The translations under genes and the position numbers were made by a program. This document shows positions 6,989-14,392 of a stretch of 43,572 nucleotides of DNA, piece by piece. Every line of letters begins with the position of its first letter. Positions within the stretch are counted from its first letter, which is position 1. The stretch covers positions 1-43,572 of the forward strand of contig JAJPJC010000377.1 of the NCBI GenBank assembly GCA_021324445.1. Direction: 5' to 3'. Origin of the DNA: Isosphaeraceae bacterium (lineage in GTDB: Bacteria; Planctomycetota; Planctomycetia; Isosphaerales; Isosphaeraceae). Below the pieces are notes generated by a model. The model ran no database searches, was not told the origin of the DNA, and was given only the letters and a program-made list of their open reading frames with translations.

Positions 6989-8716
6989 ATGACCCACCGT
7001 TTCCACCACGACCTGTTGGGGCTGATCCCACCGGATGCGCGGATCATCCTGGAAGTCGGTTGCGGCGCAGGGGCCTTGGCGGACGCCTACCGGCGGATCA
7101 ATCCCGACGTCCGCTACCTGGGGATCGAGACGTCCGCGGAGGCGGCGCGGCTCGCCGAGTCGCCCGGCCGGCTCGATCGCGTGGTCATCGGCGATGCGGC
7201 AGTGGTCGAGCCCGGTGCGCTCGGGCTGCCCGACCCGAGAGCCGAGGATCAGCAACCGACAGTGGACTGCCTGGTCTTCGGCGACGTACTCGCGCAGATG
7301 GTTGACCCCTGGGGCGTGCTGGCGCGGCTATCGCGGTGGGTGCGCGACGGCGGCCAGGTGCTGGCCTGCATCCCCAACGTGCAGCACTTCTCGGTGCTCG
7401 TCGACCTGCTGCGCGGTCGATGGGACTACCAGGAGCAGGGGCTGCTCGACCGCGCCCACCTGCGCTTCTTCACGCTGGCGAGCGTCCGGGACCTGTTCCA
7501 CCGGTCCGGGCTGGAGCTGTTCGAAATCGTGCCGGGGTGGGGGCCCGATTCCGGGTTCGATCGCTTCCAGCAGGTGATGGCCCCGGTCCTCCGCGACCTG
7601 GGGATCGACCCGGCCGCGTTCGCCCTTCAGACGCGGGCCGCGCACTACGTCGTCCGATCGCTCCGCGCGACCGTTCCGCCCCGGCGGATGGTGATCTGGT
7701 CGCTGCTCGGCTCGGCGATCGCCAGCGAGGTACGCATCGGCGAGCCCGGCGCCTTCCTGGCCACCATCCCCGGGGTCCGCGTGGTGACGGGCACGGGCGT
7801 CCAGTTCGACGACCTGGGCCGGACCTGGCCCGGTGAGGACAAGGTCTTCCTCCAGCAGCGGGTGATCATCCCGCGGTCGGATCACCTGCGGCTGCAACGG
7901 GCCTTGCTCGCCCACGGGTACCTGATCGTCGGCGAGTTCGACGACGATCCGGACCACTTCGCCGAGCTGGGCCGCACCGAGGCCTTCGCCCTCCGCGCCT
8001 GCCATTGCCTCCAGACGACGACCGAGGTCATGGCCGACTCGCTCCGGGCCCACAACCCGCACGTCATGGTCTTCCCGAACCAGGTTGCCACGCTCTCGCC
8101 CCCGCGGGCCGACCCGGACCCCTCGGCCGCCGGCTCGGTGACGCTCTTCTTCGGCGCGCTGAACCGCGAGGCCGATTGGGCGCCGATCCTGCCGGCGCTC
8201 AATCGGCTCCTGGCCGTGCACGGCAACGCCGTGCGCGTCCAGGTTGTCTACGACCGTTCGTTCTTCGACGCGCTGACGACGCCGCACAAGGCGTTCGAGC
8301 CCCTCTGCTCGTATGACCGCTATCGATCCCTCCTGGGCGCCGCCGACATCGCGCTGCTCCCCTTGGAGCCTACGCGATTCAATGCGCACAAGTCGGACCT
8401 GAAGTTCATCGAGTCTGCCGCGCAAGGGGCGGCCGCGCTGGCCAGCCCCACGGTCTACGCCCGCACGATCCGGCACGGCGAGACGGGGTTGATCTACCAC
8501 TCGCCCGACGAGTTCTCAGCCCTCCTGGATCGTCTGATCCGCGACGCTCCGTTCCGCCGTGGGCTCGCCCAGAATGCCTATCGTTATGTGGCCGGGCACC
8601 GCCTGCTGGCGCGCCACTACCGCGCGCGGTACGACGGGTACCGCGCCATGCTCGACCGGCGCGATCAGCTCGATGCCGAGCTCCGCCGGCGCGTGCCGGA
8701 ACTCTCCGTGCCTTGA
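6989..8716 (+). CDS. SAM-dependent methyltransferase fused to a glycosyltransferase-like domain
   Basis: 575 residues. Residues ~15-190 are a class I SAM methyltransferase: motif I ILEVGCGAGALA, the acidic residue in YLGIETSAEA, VDCLVFGDVLAQMVDPWGVL, and GGQVLACIPNVQHFS, an arrangement common in O-antigen and glycan-modifying enzymes. Residues ~230-570 resemble a group 1 (GT-B) glycosyltransferase C-terminal region: SLLGAADIALLPLEP, then KFIESAAQGAAALASPTVYA and HGETGLIYHSPDEFSALLDRL. It may modify and extend a surface polysaccharide; acceptor unknown. ATG at 6989 is used; an in-frame TTG at 6980 has GAGG better placed upstream, so the protein may be three residues longer. Confidence 0.8.
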   Translation: MTHRFHHDLLGLIPPDARIILEVGCGAGALADAYRRINPDVRYLGIETSAEAARLAESPGRLDRVVIGDAAVVEPGALGLPDPRAEDQQPTVDCLVFGDVLAQMVDPWGVLARLSRWVRDGGQVLACIPNVQHFSVLVDLLRGRWDYQEQGLLDRAHLRFFTLASVRDLFHRSGLELFEIVPGWGPDSGFDRFQQVMAPVLRDLGIDPAAFALQTRAAHYVVRSLRATVPPRRMVIWSLLGSAIASEVRIGEPGAFLATIPGVRVVTGTGVQFDDLGRTWPGEDKVFLQQRVIIPRSDHLRLQRALLAHGYLIVGEFDDDPDHFAELGRTEAFALRACHCLQTTTEVMADSLRAHNPHVMVFPNQVATLSPPRADPDPSAAGSVTLFFGALNREADWAPILPALNRLLAVHGNAVRVQVVYDRSFFDALTTPHKAFEPLCSYDRYRSLLGAADIALLPLEPTRFNAHKSDLKFIESAAQGAAALASPTVYARTIRHGETGLIYHSPDEFSALLDRLIRDAPFRRGLAQNAYRYVAGHRLLARHYRARYDGYRAMLDRRDQLDAELRRRVPELSVP

Positions 8717-9216
8717 TCGATCTCTCAGCTCCGAGGGACGTCCTGCGACCTCGGCCTGCGGGATCGGGAGTGTGGGGTAGCTGGTCCTGGCTGCCTCTTG
8801 CTTGGTAGGGCGGTCGCCCCCGGCTGCCGGGAGTGCGCGCAACAAACCAGGCGGCCTCTCCAGCGGGATCCCGTCTGCCCCAGCCGTTGTGACAAACTGG
8901 CCGGTGTCAGCGAGGACCCTCGGGCGCCGGGCAGGCCGCCGAGTGGACGGTCTATGATCATCGTGGGGATGCCGATTTCGATCGGAGATCGGGAACGGTG
9001 ATTCGGAATCTGGCCTGAGGAAGAGGCCCTCCTCGCTCACGCCAGCTCAGCGACCGACCGGGCGGGTTCCCCTCGTCCGTCCGGCGAGCCGGCCCGCCGC
9101 TCGCGGAGCGGCAGGCCGAGTTCTCTCGGGAAGTGGCTTCGAGGACGTATCCTCGATCCGGGCCGCCGGAAGCGGGCCGGCACCACCGGTGCGCCGCGCG
9201 ACCACCCGAGGTCGCC
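8717..9216. other. 500-base gap without a recognised gene
   Basis: Between the 3' ends of the fusion enzyme (plus) and the DUF1328 gene (minus). All frames are short and of low quality on both strands. No hairpin with a U-tract, no heptamer array and no sigma-54 box were found. I cannot say what it does. Confidence 0.4.
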
Positions 9217-9387
9217 TCAGGTGATGGGCGTGCGGGTCCGGCCGAAGATCAGCGAGACCACGAACAGGACCAGGAACAGGAAGAACAGGATCTGCGCAAT
9301 CCAGGACGCCGTTCCGGCGATCCCGCCAAATCCAAACACCGCGGCGATGATCGCGATCACCAGAAACGTTAAGGCCCAACTTAACAT
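9217..9387 (-). CDS. DUF1328-family small membrane protein (YtjA-like)
   Basis: A 56-residue protein: MLSWALTFLVIAIIAAVFGF, then GGIAGTASWIAQILFFLFLV and LFVVSLIFGR. Two hydrophobic segments flank the GxAGxA turn, which is the whole of the DUF1328 family (usual length 50-60). The gene is short enough to be missed by length cut-offs. GAGGAG lies about nine bases before ATG. A near-perfect sigma-54 promoter is 93 bases upstream. Function is unknown; homologues in Proteobacteria are often found among stress-induced genes. Confidence 0.9.
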   Translation of the reverse strand: MLSWALTFLVIAIIAAVFGFGGIAGTASWIAQILFFLFLVLFVVSLIFGRTRTPIT

Positions 9388-9479
9388 CGGGGTGCTCCTC
9401 TCGTGTCGTAAAACTATCTCAGGTAACGGCCAGGGTCAGACGCCTCGCCGAGCATGGCCGACTTACTCTTTTGATAACA

Positions 9480-9495
9480 GCAAATGTGGTGCCAA
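9480..9495 (-). promoter_or_regulatory. Sigma-54 (-24/-12) promoter for the DUF1328 gene
   Basis: On the minus strand the sequence is TTGGCACCACATTTGC, with GG and GC exactly 10 bases apart, a near-perfect fit to TGGCAC-N5-TTGC. The GC lies 93 bases before the DUF1328 ATG (9387). The same box, allowing for the variable centre, occurs at 11038-11052. Confidence 0.75.
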
Positions 9496-9510
9496 AACTT
9501 AGATTCGACA

Positions 9511-9607
9511 GTGGTCAGTGGTCAATCGTCAGAAAAAGAACCGGACAAAGATCGGACCGTCTTTCCTCCCTCTCGATCCTGACCACGGACCATGGACCAC
9601 CGACCAC
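9511..9607. repeat. Inverted heptamer array (GTGGTCA / GGACCAC) at the BrkB 3' end
   Basis: GTGGTCA repeats twice at 9511-9524. The facing arm at 9580-9607 reads TGACCAC-GGACCAT-GGACCAC-CGACCAC. It touches the stop codon of the BrkB gene (minus strand, 9607) and could fold in the 3' end of its transcript. It also lies just upstream of the DUF1328 sigma-54 box. Confidence 0.75.
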
Positions 9608-10518
9608 TACTCATGCTTCTGCCCGTAGGGCTTACCCAGCGGGGAGGCATCCTCGATGACCTTGTTCACCTCGGCGGCGATCAAGAGGTCGACGCTGCAC
9701 AGCCAGAGCCAGCTCAAGAGCACCACGATGCCCCCGAGCGATCCATAGGTCGCGCTGTAGTTCCCCCAGTTCTGCACGTAGACGCGGAACAGGAGGCTGA
9801 CACAGATCAGGAAGATCGAGCCGAGCAAGCTGCCGGGGGTGATCCACTCCCAGCGCTGATCGGCGTCAGGGCCAAAGTAGAGGGCCAGCGCGGTGCTGAG
9901 CAGGATCAGGACGAAGACCGTGATCACGTGAACGGCAGTCGCCAGCACCGAGGCCGCGCTGCCCAGGCCCAGCCAGCGGAGGATCTGCGGCCAGATCACG
10001 ATCGTCGCGAACACGGCGATCAGGATGGCCGCCTCGATGAGCGTCATCAGCATGGCGACCAGTCGCTGCTTCCACCAGGGGCGGGACTCCCTGACCCCCA
10101 TGATCCGGTTCATGGCGTCCATGACGGCCACGAACAAGCTCGACGCCAACCAGAGGATCGCCACCAACCCGAAGGAGACCAGGCCCGTGGGGGGTCCCTC
10201 CTGGAGCCGCTGGATCTCCCGGGACACGATCGAGGCCGCATCGGCCGGCAGCAGGTCGCGCAGCGGATCCGACAGGTCAGCGACTCCCGGCCCGCCTTCT
10301 CCCGCACCCGGCGCAATCCAGGGGAGAAAATACGCCGTCAGGGTGATCACCAGCGCCAGAAACGGCACCAAGGCGGCGATCGCGTAGAACGAAATGGCTG
10401 CCGCGCGCGTCAAGACCTCATGCTCGTTGATCTTCGTCCACGTGCGCTCGGCCACCTCGCGCACCGACAACCCGCCCAGGTGAAGCGCCGACCACAATCG
10501 TCGTGTGAGCAGAGGCAT
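9607..10518 (-). CDS. YihY/BrkB-family inner membrane protein
   Basis: 303 residues with six predicted membrane segments. Family landmarks are KINEHEVLTRAAAISFYAI near residue 30, the LVSFGLVAILWLASSLFVAVM segment region, the MGVRESRPWWKQR cytoplasmic motif around residue 143, and YSATYGSLGGIVVLLSWLWL near residue 255. The family was once called ribonuclease BN by mistake; its members are membrane proteins of uncertain transport function. ATG with AGAGG nearby is the only sensible start. It lies 149 bases downstream of the YqjD-like gene on the same strand and may be read from that gene's sigma-54 promoter, although a heptamer inverted repeat lies between them. Confidence 0.9.
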   Translation of the reverse strand: MPLLTRRLWSALHLGGLSVREVAERTWTKINEHEVLTRAAAISFYAIAALVPFLALVITLTAYFLPWIAPGAGEGGPGVADLSDPLRDLLPADAASIVSREIQRLQEGPPTGLVSFGLVAILWLASSLFVAVMDAMNRIMGVRESRPWWKQRLVAMLMTLIEAAILIAVFATIVIWPQILRWLGLGSAASVLATAVHVITVFVLILLSTALALYFGPDADQRWEWITPGSLLGSIFLICVSLLFRVYVQNWGNYSATYGSLGGIVVLLSWLWLCSVDLLIAAEVNKVIEDASPLGKPYGQKHE

Positions 10519-10540
10519 GGGCGGGCTCTCGCGTGTAACA

Positions 10541-10647
10541 GTGGTCCGTGGTCCGTGGTCCGTGGTCCGTGGTCAGGAAATACCAAGACCAAGACCACGC
10601 CACTCGTTTCATCCGCCTTGGACTGACCACGGACCACGGACCACTGT
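10541..10647. repeat. Inverted heptamer array (five GTGGTCC/A units)
   Basis: Five tandem units at 10541-10575 (four GTGGTCC, one GTGGTCA) face TGACCAC-GGACCAC-GGACCAC at 10624-10644. The arms can pair over about 24 bases. The element lies between the stop of the YqjD-like gene (10668) and the start of BrkB (10518), both on the minus strand. It may therefore attenuate or process a shared transcript. Confidence 0.8.
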
Positions 10648-10667
10648 CCCGAGCGCAGCGAGCGACC

Positions 10668-10916
10668 TCACCAGGGCTTGAGCTTCCAGCCCAGGATGAA
10701 CCCGATCCCGAAGGCCCAGGCTGCGAACGGCAAGGGATTCTCCCGCGCATAATCCTCGAGCGATTCCACGACCGAGCGGAGGGTTGTCTCCATCCAGGCG
10801 CCCTCCGAACCACGGCGACTGGCCTGGACCATGTCGCCGGGCCAGTTCTCCGCCCGGCCACTGCCGCTGACCTGGCCGCGGGCGCTCGGATGTTGAACGT
10901 TGTAACCTGTTGACAT
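10668..10916 (-). CDS. ElaB/YqjD/DUF883-like tail-anchored protein
   Basis: 82 residues: a polar, charged N-terminal part, an amphipathic helix (METTLRSVVESLEDYAREN), and one C-terminal membrane helix, PLPFAAWAFGIGFILGWKL, with the small-residue/GW pattern of ElaB/YqjD proteins. In E. coli such proteins are stationary-phase membrane anchors that bind ribosomes. Transfer of that role here is inference. The start is fixed by AAGGAG ten bases before ATG; the longer open frame crosses the sigma-54 promoter. The promoter box is 122 bases upstream and is divergent from that of the CBS gene. Confidence 0.75.
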   Translation of the reverse strand: MSTGYNVQHPSARGQVSGSGRAENWPGDMVQASRRGSEGAWMETTLRSVVESLEDYARENPLPFAAWAFGIGFILGWKLKPW

Positions 10917-11037
10917 ATTCGTGCTCTCCTTCGGTTGATCCCGGGCTCCCGCCGGCGTGTCCGGCCCGGCCTGCTCGCTGCCATCGAGCTCGACCGTCCG
11001 GAGAGGAACCCAAGCTGTCCCATCCGAAAGGAAGAGA

Positions 11038-11052
11038 GCAAATGAGGTGCCA
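11038..11052 (-). promoter_or_regulatory. Sigma-54 promoter for the YqjD-like gene
   Basis: On the minus strand TGGCACCTCATTTGC matches the consensus fully at both the -24 and -12 elements, with 10 bases between GG and GC. Transcription would run towards the start at 10916. Only nine bases separate it from the plus-strand box at 11062-11077. Confidence 0.75.
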
Positions 11053-11061
11053 CAGAGGGTA

Positions 11062-11077
11062 TTGGCATGGGATCTGC
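11062..11077 (+). promoter_or_regulatory. Probable sigma-54 promoter for the CBS-domain gene
   Basis: TTGGCATGGGATCTGC has the invariant GG (11064-11065) and GC (11076-11077) 10 bases apart. The -12 element is CTGC where TTGC is preferred, so this is the weakest of the six main boxes. It lies 111 bases before the chosen start at 11188, back-to-back with the box at 11038-11052. Confidence 0.5.
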
Positions 11078-11187
11078 GAAGAAGGGGTAGAGCCAGCTTG
11101 GACAAAGGGTCACGAATCGAGCGCCGGTCCTTGGTCCTGGGCATTCCGGTTCTGGGTCATCAGGCATCCCATCAGGAGTTCATGGTC

Positions 11188-11637
11188 ATGGGAGAGCAAG
11201 GGGAACGAACGTCGCTGGAAGCTTTGACGGCCGCTGACGTGATGACGGCCGCGCCGCTGACTTGCTCGACGTTCAGCACGGTGCTGGAGGCGGTCATGAT
11301 CTTCCGCGATGCCGACTGCGGCGCCGTACCGATCCTGGAGGAGGGCAAGCCGGTCGCCGTCTTGACCGACCGCGACGTCGCGCTGGCGCTACCCGAGTTT
11401 CCCAACCTGGTGGATCGCCAGGTCAGCGCGATCATGTCGCCGGGGGTCGTGGCCGTGGCGCCCACGGATAGCTTGGCGCATGTCTGCGACGTGCTCCGGA
11501 CGGAAGCGGTGCGGCGCCTCCTGGTGGTGGATGCGGCCGGGCGGTTGCTGGGGATCATCGGCTGGTCCGACATCGCCCCCGTCCTGTCGGACCGCATGAT
11601 GGGCCGCGTGGTCACCGAGGTCGTCGTACCGTCGTGA
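11188..11637 (+). CDS. Two-CBS-domain protein
   Basis: 149 residues made of a CBS pair. CBS1 spans about residues 12-68 (AADVMTAAPLTCSTFSTVLE ... GAVPILEEGKPVAVLTDRDV) and CBS2 about 78-135 (ISAIMSP-like VSAIMSPGVVAV ... RRLLVVDAAGRLLGIIGWSD). Stand-alone CBS pairs sense adenine nucleotides and regulate partner proteins. No effector domain is attached, so the partner is unknown. CAGGAG lies nine bases before this ATG and only three before the ATG at 11182, which favours 11188. It is monocistronic, with a probable sigma-54 box 111 bases upstream and an inverted repeat after the stop. Confidence 0.9.
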   Translation: MGEQGERTSLEALTAADVMTAAPLTCSTFSTVLEAVMIFRDADCGAVPILEEGKPVAVLTDRDVALALPEFPNLVDRQVSAIMSPGVVAVAPTDSLAHVCDVLRTEAVRRLLVVDAAGRLLGIIGWSDIAPVLSDRMMGRVVTEVVVPS

Positions 11638-11736
11638 TCGATTTTGGATTCTCGATTTTGGATTTTCGATTGAGGAGTGCGGTCAGCCCGCTGGCTCTCC
11701 AATCCAAAATCCAAAATCGGAAATCCAGAATCCGGA
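11638..11736. repeat. Inverted repeat (GATTTTGGATT type) between convergent genes
   Basis: An AT-rich arm at 11637-11671, built from variants of GATTTTGGATT, faces AATCCAAAATCCAAAATCGG and its continuation at about 11700-11735. The arms pair over about 26 bases with a few mismatches. The element fills the gap between the convergent CBS and holin-like genes. Its base composition is strikingly unlike the GC-rich surroundings. A bidirectional terminator is the likely function. Confidence 0.75.
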
Positions 11737-12258
11737 TCACCGCCGTCGCGTCGAGCGACCGCTGTGCAGCACGACGGTGCGGACCCAGTTGAGGTTGCGG
11801 GCGAACTCCTCGCGGCTGAGCGGGAATCCGGCGGCACTGCGGCGGAGCCGGCTGCCGGCGATCGCGATGCAGACCCCGGCGATCGCCAGGGCGGCGACGG
11901 CCACGCTCAGCAGGGCATAGCCGCGCTTCATGCCCAGTTCCGAGACCAGCAGCTCGGCGATCCCGACGAGGACCAGGGGGAGGCTGACCACGGCCAGGAG
12001 GACGCCGGCCAGGATGACCGGTCCGGTGATCCGGGCCACCTTGAGATTCTGCTGGAGCTCCAGCGCGGCCAGCCGCGACTGGAGTTCGGCGAGGGTCAGC
12101 AGGTTCTCGCCGAAGCCGGCGACACTACTGACCACATCGCCGGGACCGGGTTGGGGTTCTTGCCCGTGCCCGGTCGCCGTGCCACCGGCCGCGATGGGGA
12201 CAGCACCCCGCCGGGCCGCAGCCGGACCATCCGGCCTCACCGTCGCTTGATCAGCCAT
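11737..12258 (-). CDS. Phage holin III (Phage_holin_3_6)-type membrane protein
   Basis: 173 residues. A disordered N-terminus (1-40) is followed by an amphipathic helix (ENLLTLAELQSRLAALELQQ) and two membrane helices, VILAGVLLAVVSLPLVLVGI and YALLSVAVAALAIAGVCIAI, in the arrangement of the Actinobacterial phage holin III family (PF07332). Chromosomal copies are common beside DUF883 genes and are not thought to be lysis proteins. The ATG overlaps the end of the upstream DUF883-like gene by 22 bases, so the two are translationally linked. The C-terminus is basic (RSTRRR). Confidence 0.8.
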   Translation of the reverse strand: MADQATVRPDGPAAARRGAVPIAAGGTATGHGQEPQPGPGDVVSSVAGFGENLLTLAELQSRLAALELQQNLKVARITGPVILAGVLLAVVSLPLVLVGIAELLVSELGMKRGYALLSVAVAALAIAGVCIAIAGSRLRRSAAGFPLSREEFARNLNWVRTVVLHSGRSTRRR

Positions 12259-12437
12259 CCCAGGACGACTCCCGCTGCCAGGGCGGCCCCCAGGGCCAAT
12301 GCCGGTCGATTGGTCATCACGTCTTTGACAATCTCCCTGGCCTCGGCCAGGTATTCTTGCGCCTGGGCGAGGATCGCGCCGGCGCCACCCTCGTCCGAAG
12401 ACGGGGTTGATAAGTGATTCCGTGCGATGGTGATCAT
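12237..12437 (-). CDS. Small DUF883/YqjD-like membrane protein
   Basis: 66 residues: an amphipathic helix (ILAQAQEYLAEAREIVKDVM) and a single C-terminal membrane helix, ALALGAALAAGVVLGWLIKRR, with the GW-then-basic ending typical of ElaB/YqjD anchors. GAGG lies eight bases before ATG. It is the middle gene of a three-gene minus-strand group (DUF883-like at 12546, this gene, holin-like protein) that appears to be transcribed from the sigma-54 box at 13144-13159. Confidence 0.75.
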   Translation of the reverse strand: MITIARNHLSTPSSDEGGAGAILAQAQEYLAEAREIVKDVMTNRPALALGAALAAGVVLGWLIKRR

Positions 12438-12545
12438 GAGAAGATCCTCATCGAGAGCAGGGAAAGGGGTGGTCCACGCCGCCGGCCCGTCGGCCCGGCG
12501 AGCGGGCGCTTGGCGGCGGCCGATCCGATCGAATCATTGGTCCTG

Positions 12546-13046
12546 TCAACGCGCCTCGCGCGGTCGCCCCGGCGCCCCGAAGGGCGTCGTCGGTCGCCCA
12601 GTGCCGCCGCCGGGCCCGGTCGGGAGCGGCCCGCCCCTGGGCTGTGCCGCCAGCCACTGTTCCATCGCCTGGAGGGCATAGTTCTGCGCCGCGCGCACCG
12701 CGATCGGGCCCAGCAGGCCCATCACCGTGCTGAGGATGCCCCAGCGGTTGCGGCGCGGCGGCCGTTCCGGCGGCGCCGGCGTGGCCGCGGCCGACACCGG
12801 CACCGGCGGGCTCACCGCCACCACCGTGGGCCGCTCGGCACGCCGCGGCACGATCAGGTAGCCGACGGCCGCCGCCGCACTCAGACTCAGCCACGGGTGG
12901 TTGCGAACCAGGCTCCGCCAGTCCGTCAACGATTGCGCGCCCTTAACCACTTCCCGGGCGTCGACGTGCAGCTCGTGGCGCATCTGCGCCATCCGGCGCT
13001 GGATGTCCAGGATCTGCTCCGTCGTGGTCGACTTCGCCGTTGCCAT
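12546..13046 (-). CDS. DUF883-like membrane-associated protein
   Basis: 166 residues. Residues ~10-75 resemble DUF883/YqjD: a helix (TEQILDIQRRMAQMRHELHV), then LVRNHPWLSLSAAAAVGYLI, the NPW-x-SL-motif membrane segment. The rest is Pro/Ala-rich with a second hydrophobic patch (WGILSTVMGLLGPIAVRAAQ) and a Gly/Pro-rich tail, which is longer than usual for the family. The preferred ATG has TTGAGG about nine bases upstream; a longer open frame adds five residues. It is the first gene of its operon, 98 bases downstream of a sigma-54 box. Confidence 0.7.
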   Translation of the reverse strand: MATAKSTTTEQILDIQRRMAQMRHELHVDAREVVKGAQSLTDWRSLVRNHPWLSLSAAAAVGYLIVPRRAERPTVVAVSPPVPVSAAATPAPPERPPRRNRWGILSTVMGLLGPIAVRAAQNYALQAMEQWLAAQPRGGPLPTGPGGGTGRPTTPFGAPGRPREAR

Positions 13047-13143
13047 CGCCACCATCCTCAAGGGAAGGACCCGCCGTCACGCACCGGGACACCTCATCGT
13101 TCAACGCGCACACTCGCGGCGGCTGGATCATTGCTGTCCCCGA

Positions 13144-13159
13144 GCAAACCTCATGCCAA
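13144..13159 (-). promoter_or_regulatory. Sigma-54 promoter for the DUF883-like/holin-like operon
   Basis: On the minus strand TTGGCATGAGGTTTGC has GG and GC 10 bases apart and a strong TTGC. It lies 98 bases upstream of the start at 13046. Further upstream (13195-13245) is an AT-rich patch with partial symmetry that could bind an activator; this is speculative. Confidence 0.65.
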
Positions 13160-13381
13160 TCTCCGCTTCATTTGCAGCCGTCCTCGGCGAGGAACTCGCC
13201 GCTGCTCAACTCCTGGTATTTCAAACATTTGTCAAACTCTTTTGAGAAACCAGCAGCCGGTTGCCGCGCAGTGAGCCGGCGGATGCCGGTGGCGGAACGG
13301 ACGGGCTCCCGGTCGCGGCGCTGGGCCCTGGGTCTTGGGACTGAGCCTGCGACCCACCTTTTTCGGTTTTGCGGCTGGCGC

Positions 13382-13397
13382 CGGCACGCGGCTTGCA
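13382..13397 (+). promoter_or_regulatory. Sigma-54 promoter for the lipoprotein-CsbD pair
   Basis: CGGCACGCGGCTTGCA matches the consensus with GG (13383-13384) and GC (13395-13396) 10 bases apart. It differs from the Hsp20 promoter at 1166-1181 only in the last base. It lies 88 bases before the lipoprotein start at 13484. Confidence 0.7.
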
Positions 13398-13483
13398 GAT
13401 TCGGGGTGATGGCTTGGCGGTCAACCGGCGGATCTCATGCGAGGTCGCTGGCCGCCGCGTTCCCCCGATTCGAGGCAACATTC

Positions 13484-13684
13484 ATGCGGAAGCTGATCAG
13501 CGCAGCGATGATGGGCGTGCTCTTGACGGGCTTTGGGATCGGGATCTCCGGGTGTTCGGAGGAGTCCAAGGAGACGGCCACGACCAAGATCTCCACCCCC
13601 GGCGGCACCACCACGAAGACCGAGGAGACCTCGATCAAGCAGTCAGGCCAGAATCCTCCGCCGGCGCCCAAGACGACCCCGTGA
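13484..13684 (+). CDS. Small secreted lipoprotein, unknown function
   Basis: 66 residues. A classical lipoprotein signal peptide (MRKLISAAMMGVLLTGFGIG) ends in the lipobox ISGC. The mature part is about 40 residues of Thr/Lys/Glu/Pro-rich, probably disordered sequence (ETATTKISTPGGTTTKTEET). GAGG about eight bases before ATG supports the start. It lies 93 bases upstream of the CsbD-DUF883 gene and shares its sigma-54 promoter. No family is recognised; it resembles many short lysine/threonine-rich lipoproteins of this phylum. Confidence 0.75.
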   Translation: MRKLISAAMMGVLLTGFGIGISGCSEESKETATTKISTPGGTTTKTEETSIKQSGQNPPPAPKTTP

Positions 13685-13777
13685 CGCATCGCGGCGTCTC
13701 GTGACGTCAGACGAATCAACGTCGGGATGGATTGTACCGGATTCGTTTTTCCCTCAGATTCCAGAGAGGATGACACC

Positions 13778-14197
13778 ATGGTCAATGCGCAAGTGCTCCA
13801 GGGACAGTGGAACCAGGTCCGCGGTGAGCTGAAGAAGAAGTGGGGTCAGTTGACCGAGGACGACCTGCGGTTCACCAACGGCAACATCGACCAGTTGATC
13901 GGCCGGATCCAGAGCAAGACGGGCGAGGCCCGCGACGCGATCGAGAAGTTCTTGACCGAGGCCACCGCTCAAGGCGGCACGATGGTCTCGCAGGCGGCCG
14001 AGCAGGTCGGCCAGTATGCCCGCTACGCCGGCGACCAGATGCGGGAGAGCTACAACCGGATCTCCGACCAGTTCGGCCGGGGCTACGATTACTCGCAGGA
14101 GATGATCCGCGAGCACCCGGGCCGCTCGATCGCCACGGCCTTCGGCGTCGGCGTCCTGCTCGGCGTCGTCGTCGGCATGGCCCTCCGCTCCCGCTGA
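13778..14197 (+). CDS. CsbD-like domain fused to a DUF883-like membrane anchor
   Basis: 139 residues. Residues 1-60 match CsbD: VLQGQWNQVRGELKKKWGQL followed by TEDDLRFTNGNIDQLIGRIQ and the KTGEARDAIEKFL helix. The rest is DUF883-like: a helical region (QAAEQVGQYARYAGDQMRES) and the EHPGRSIATAFGVGVLLGVV membrane segment ending in basic residues. CsbD proteins are strongly stress-induced but biochemically uncharacterised; the fused anchor would place this one at the membrane. AGAGAGGA lies eight bases before ATG. It is the second gene after the lipoprotein. Confidence 0.85.
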   Translation: MVNAQVLQGQWNQVRGELKKKWGQLTEDDLRFTNGNIDQLIGRIQSKTGEARDAIEKFLTEATAQGGTMVSQAAEQVGQYARYAGDQMRESYNRISDQFGRGYDYSQEMIREHPGRSIATAFGVGVLLGVVVGMALRSR

Positions 14198-14392
14198 GCG
14201 AGCGGACCAGGCCGATCACCGCCCCCCACCGCGCGAGCCGAGCGCCGGCCGGCCTTGGCTGCGACGGACTGGACTCCCGGCGCGGGCCGGCCGCGAAGCG
14301 ATGCGCGGCGGCCTGCGCCGGTTTTGTCGTTGCCGGGAATCATCCCCGGTCGCGAGCACAATTCTACGATTGATGAGGAAGGAGGATGGGCG

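Noticed and set aside
4600..7305. A 900-codon open frame antisense to the LEPR protein
   Set aside because: Its product is Arg/Gly/Asp-rich with no domain, and it covers a well-supported gene on the other strand. Long antisense frames are expected at this GC content.
14320..14333. Sigma-54-like spacing upstream of the Csp gene
   Set aside because: The -12 element is fair but the -24 element lacks GGCAC; kept only as a weak candidate.
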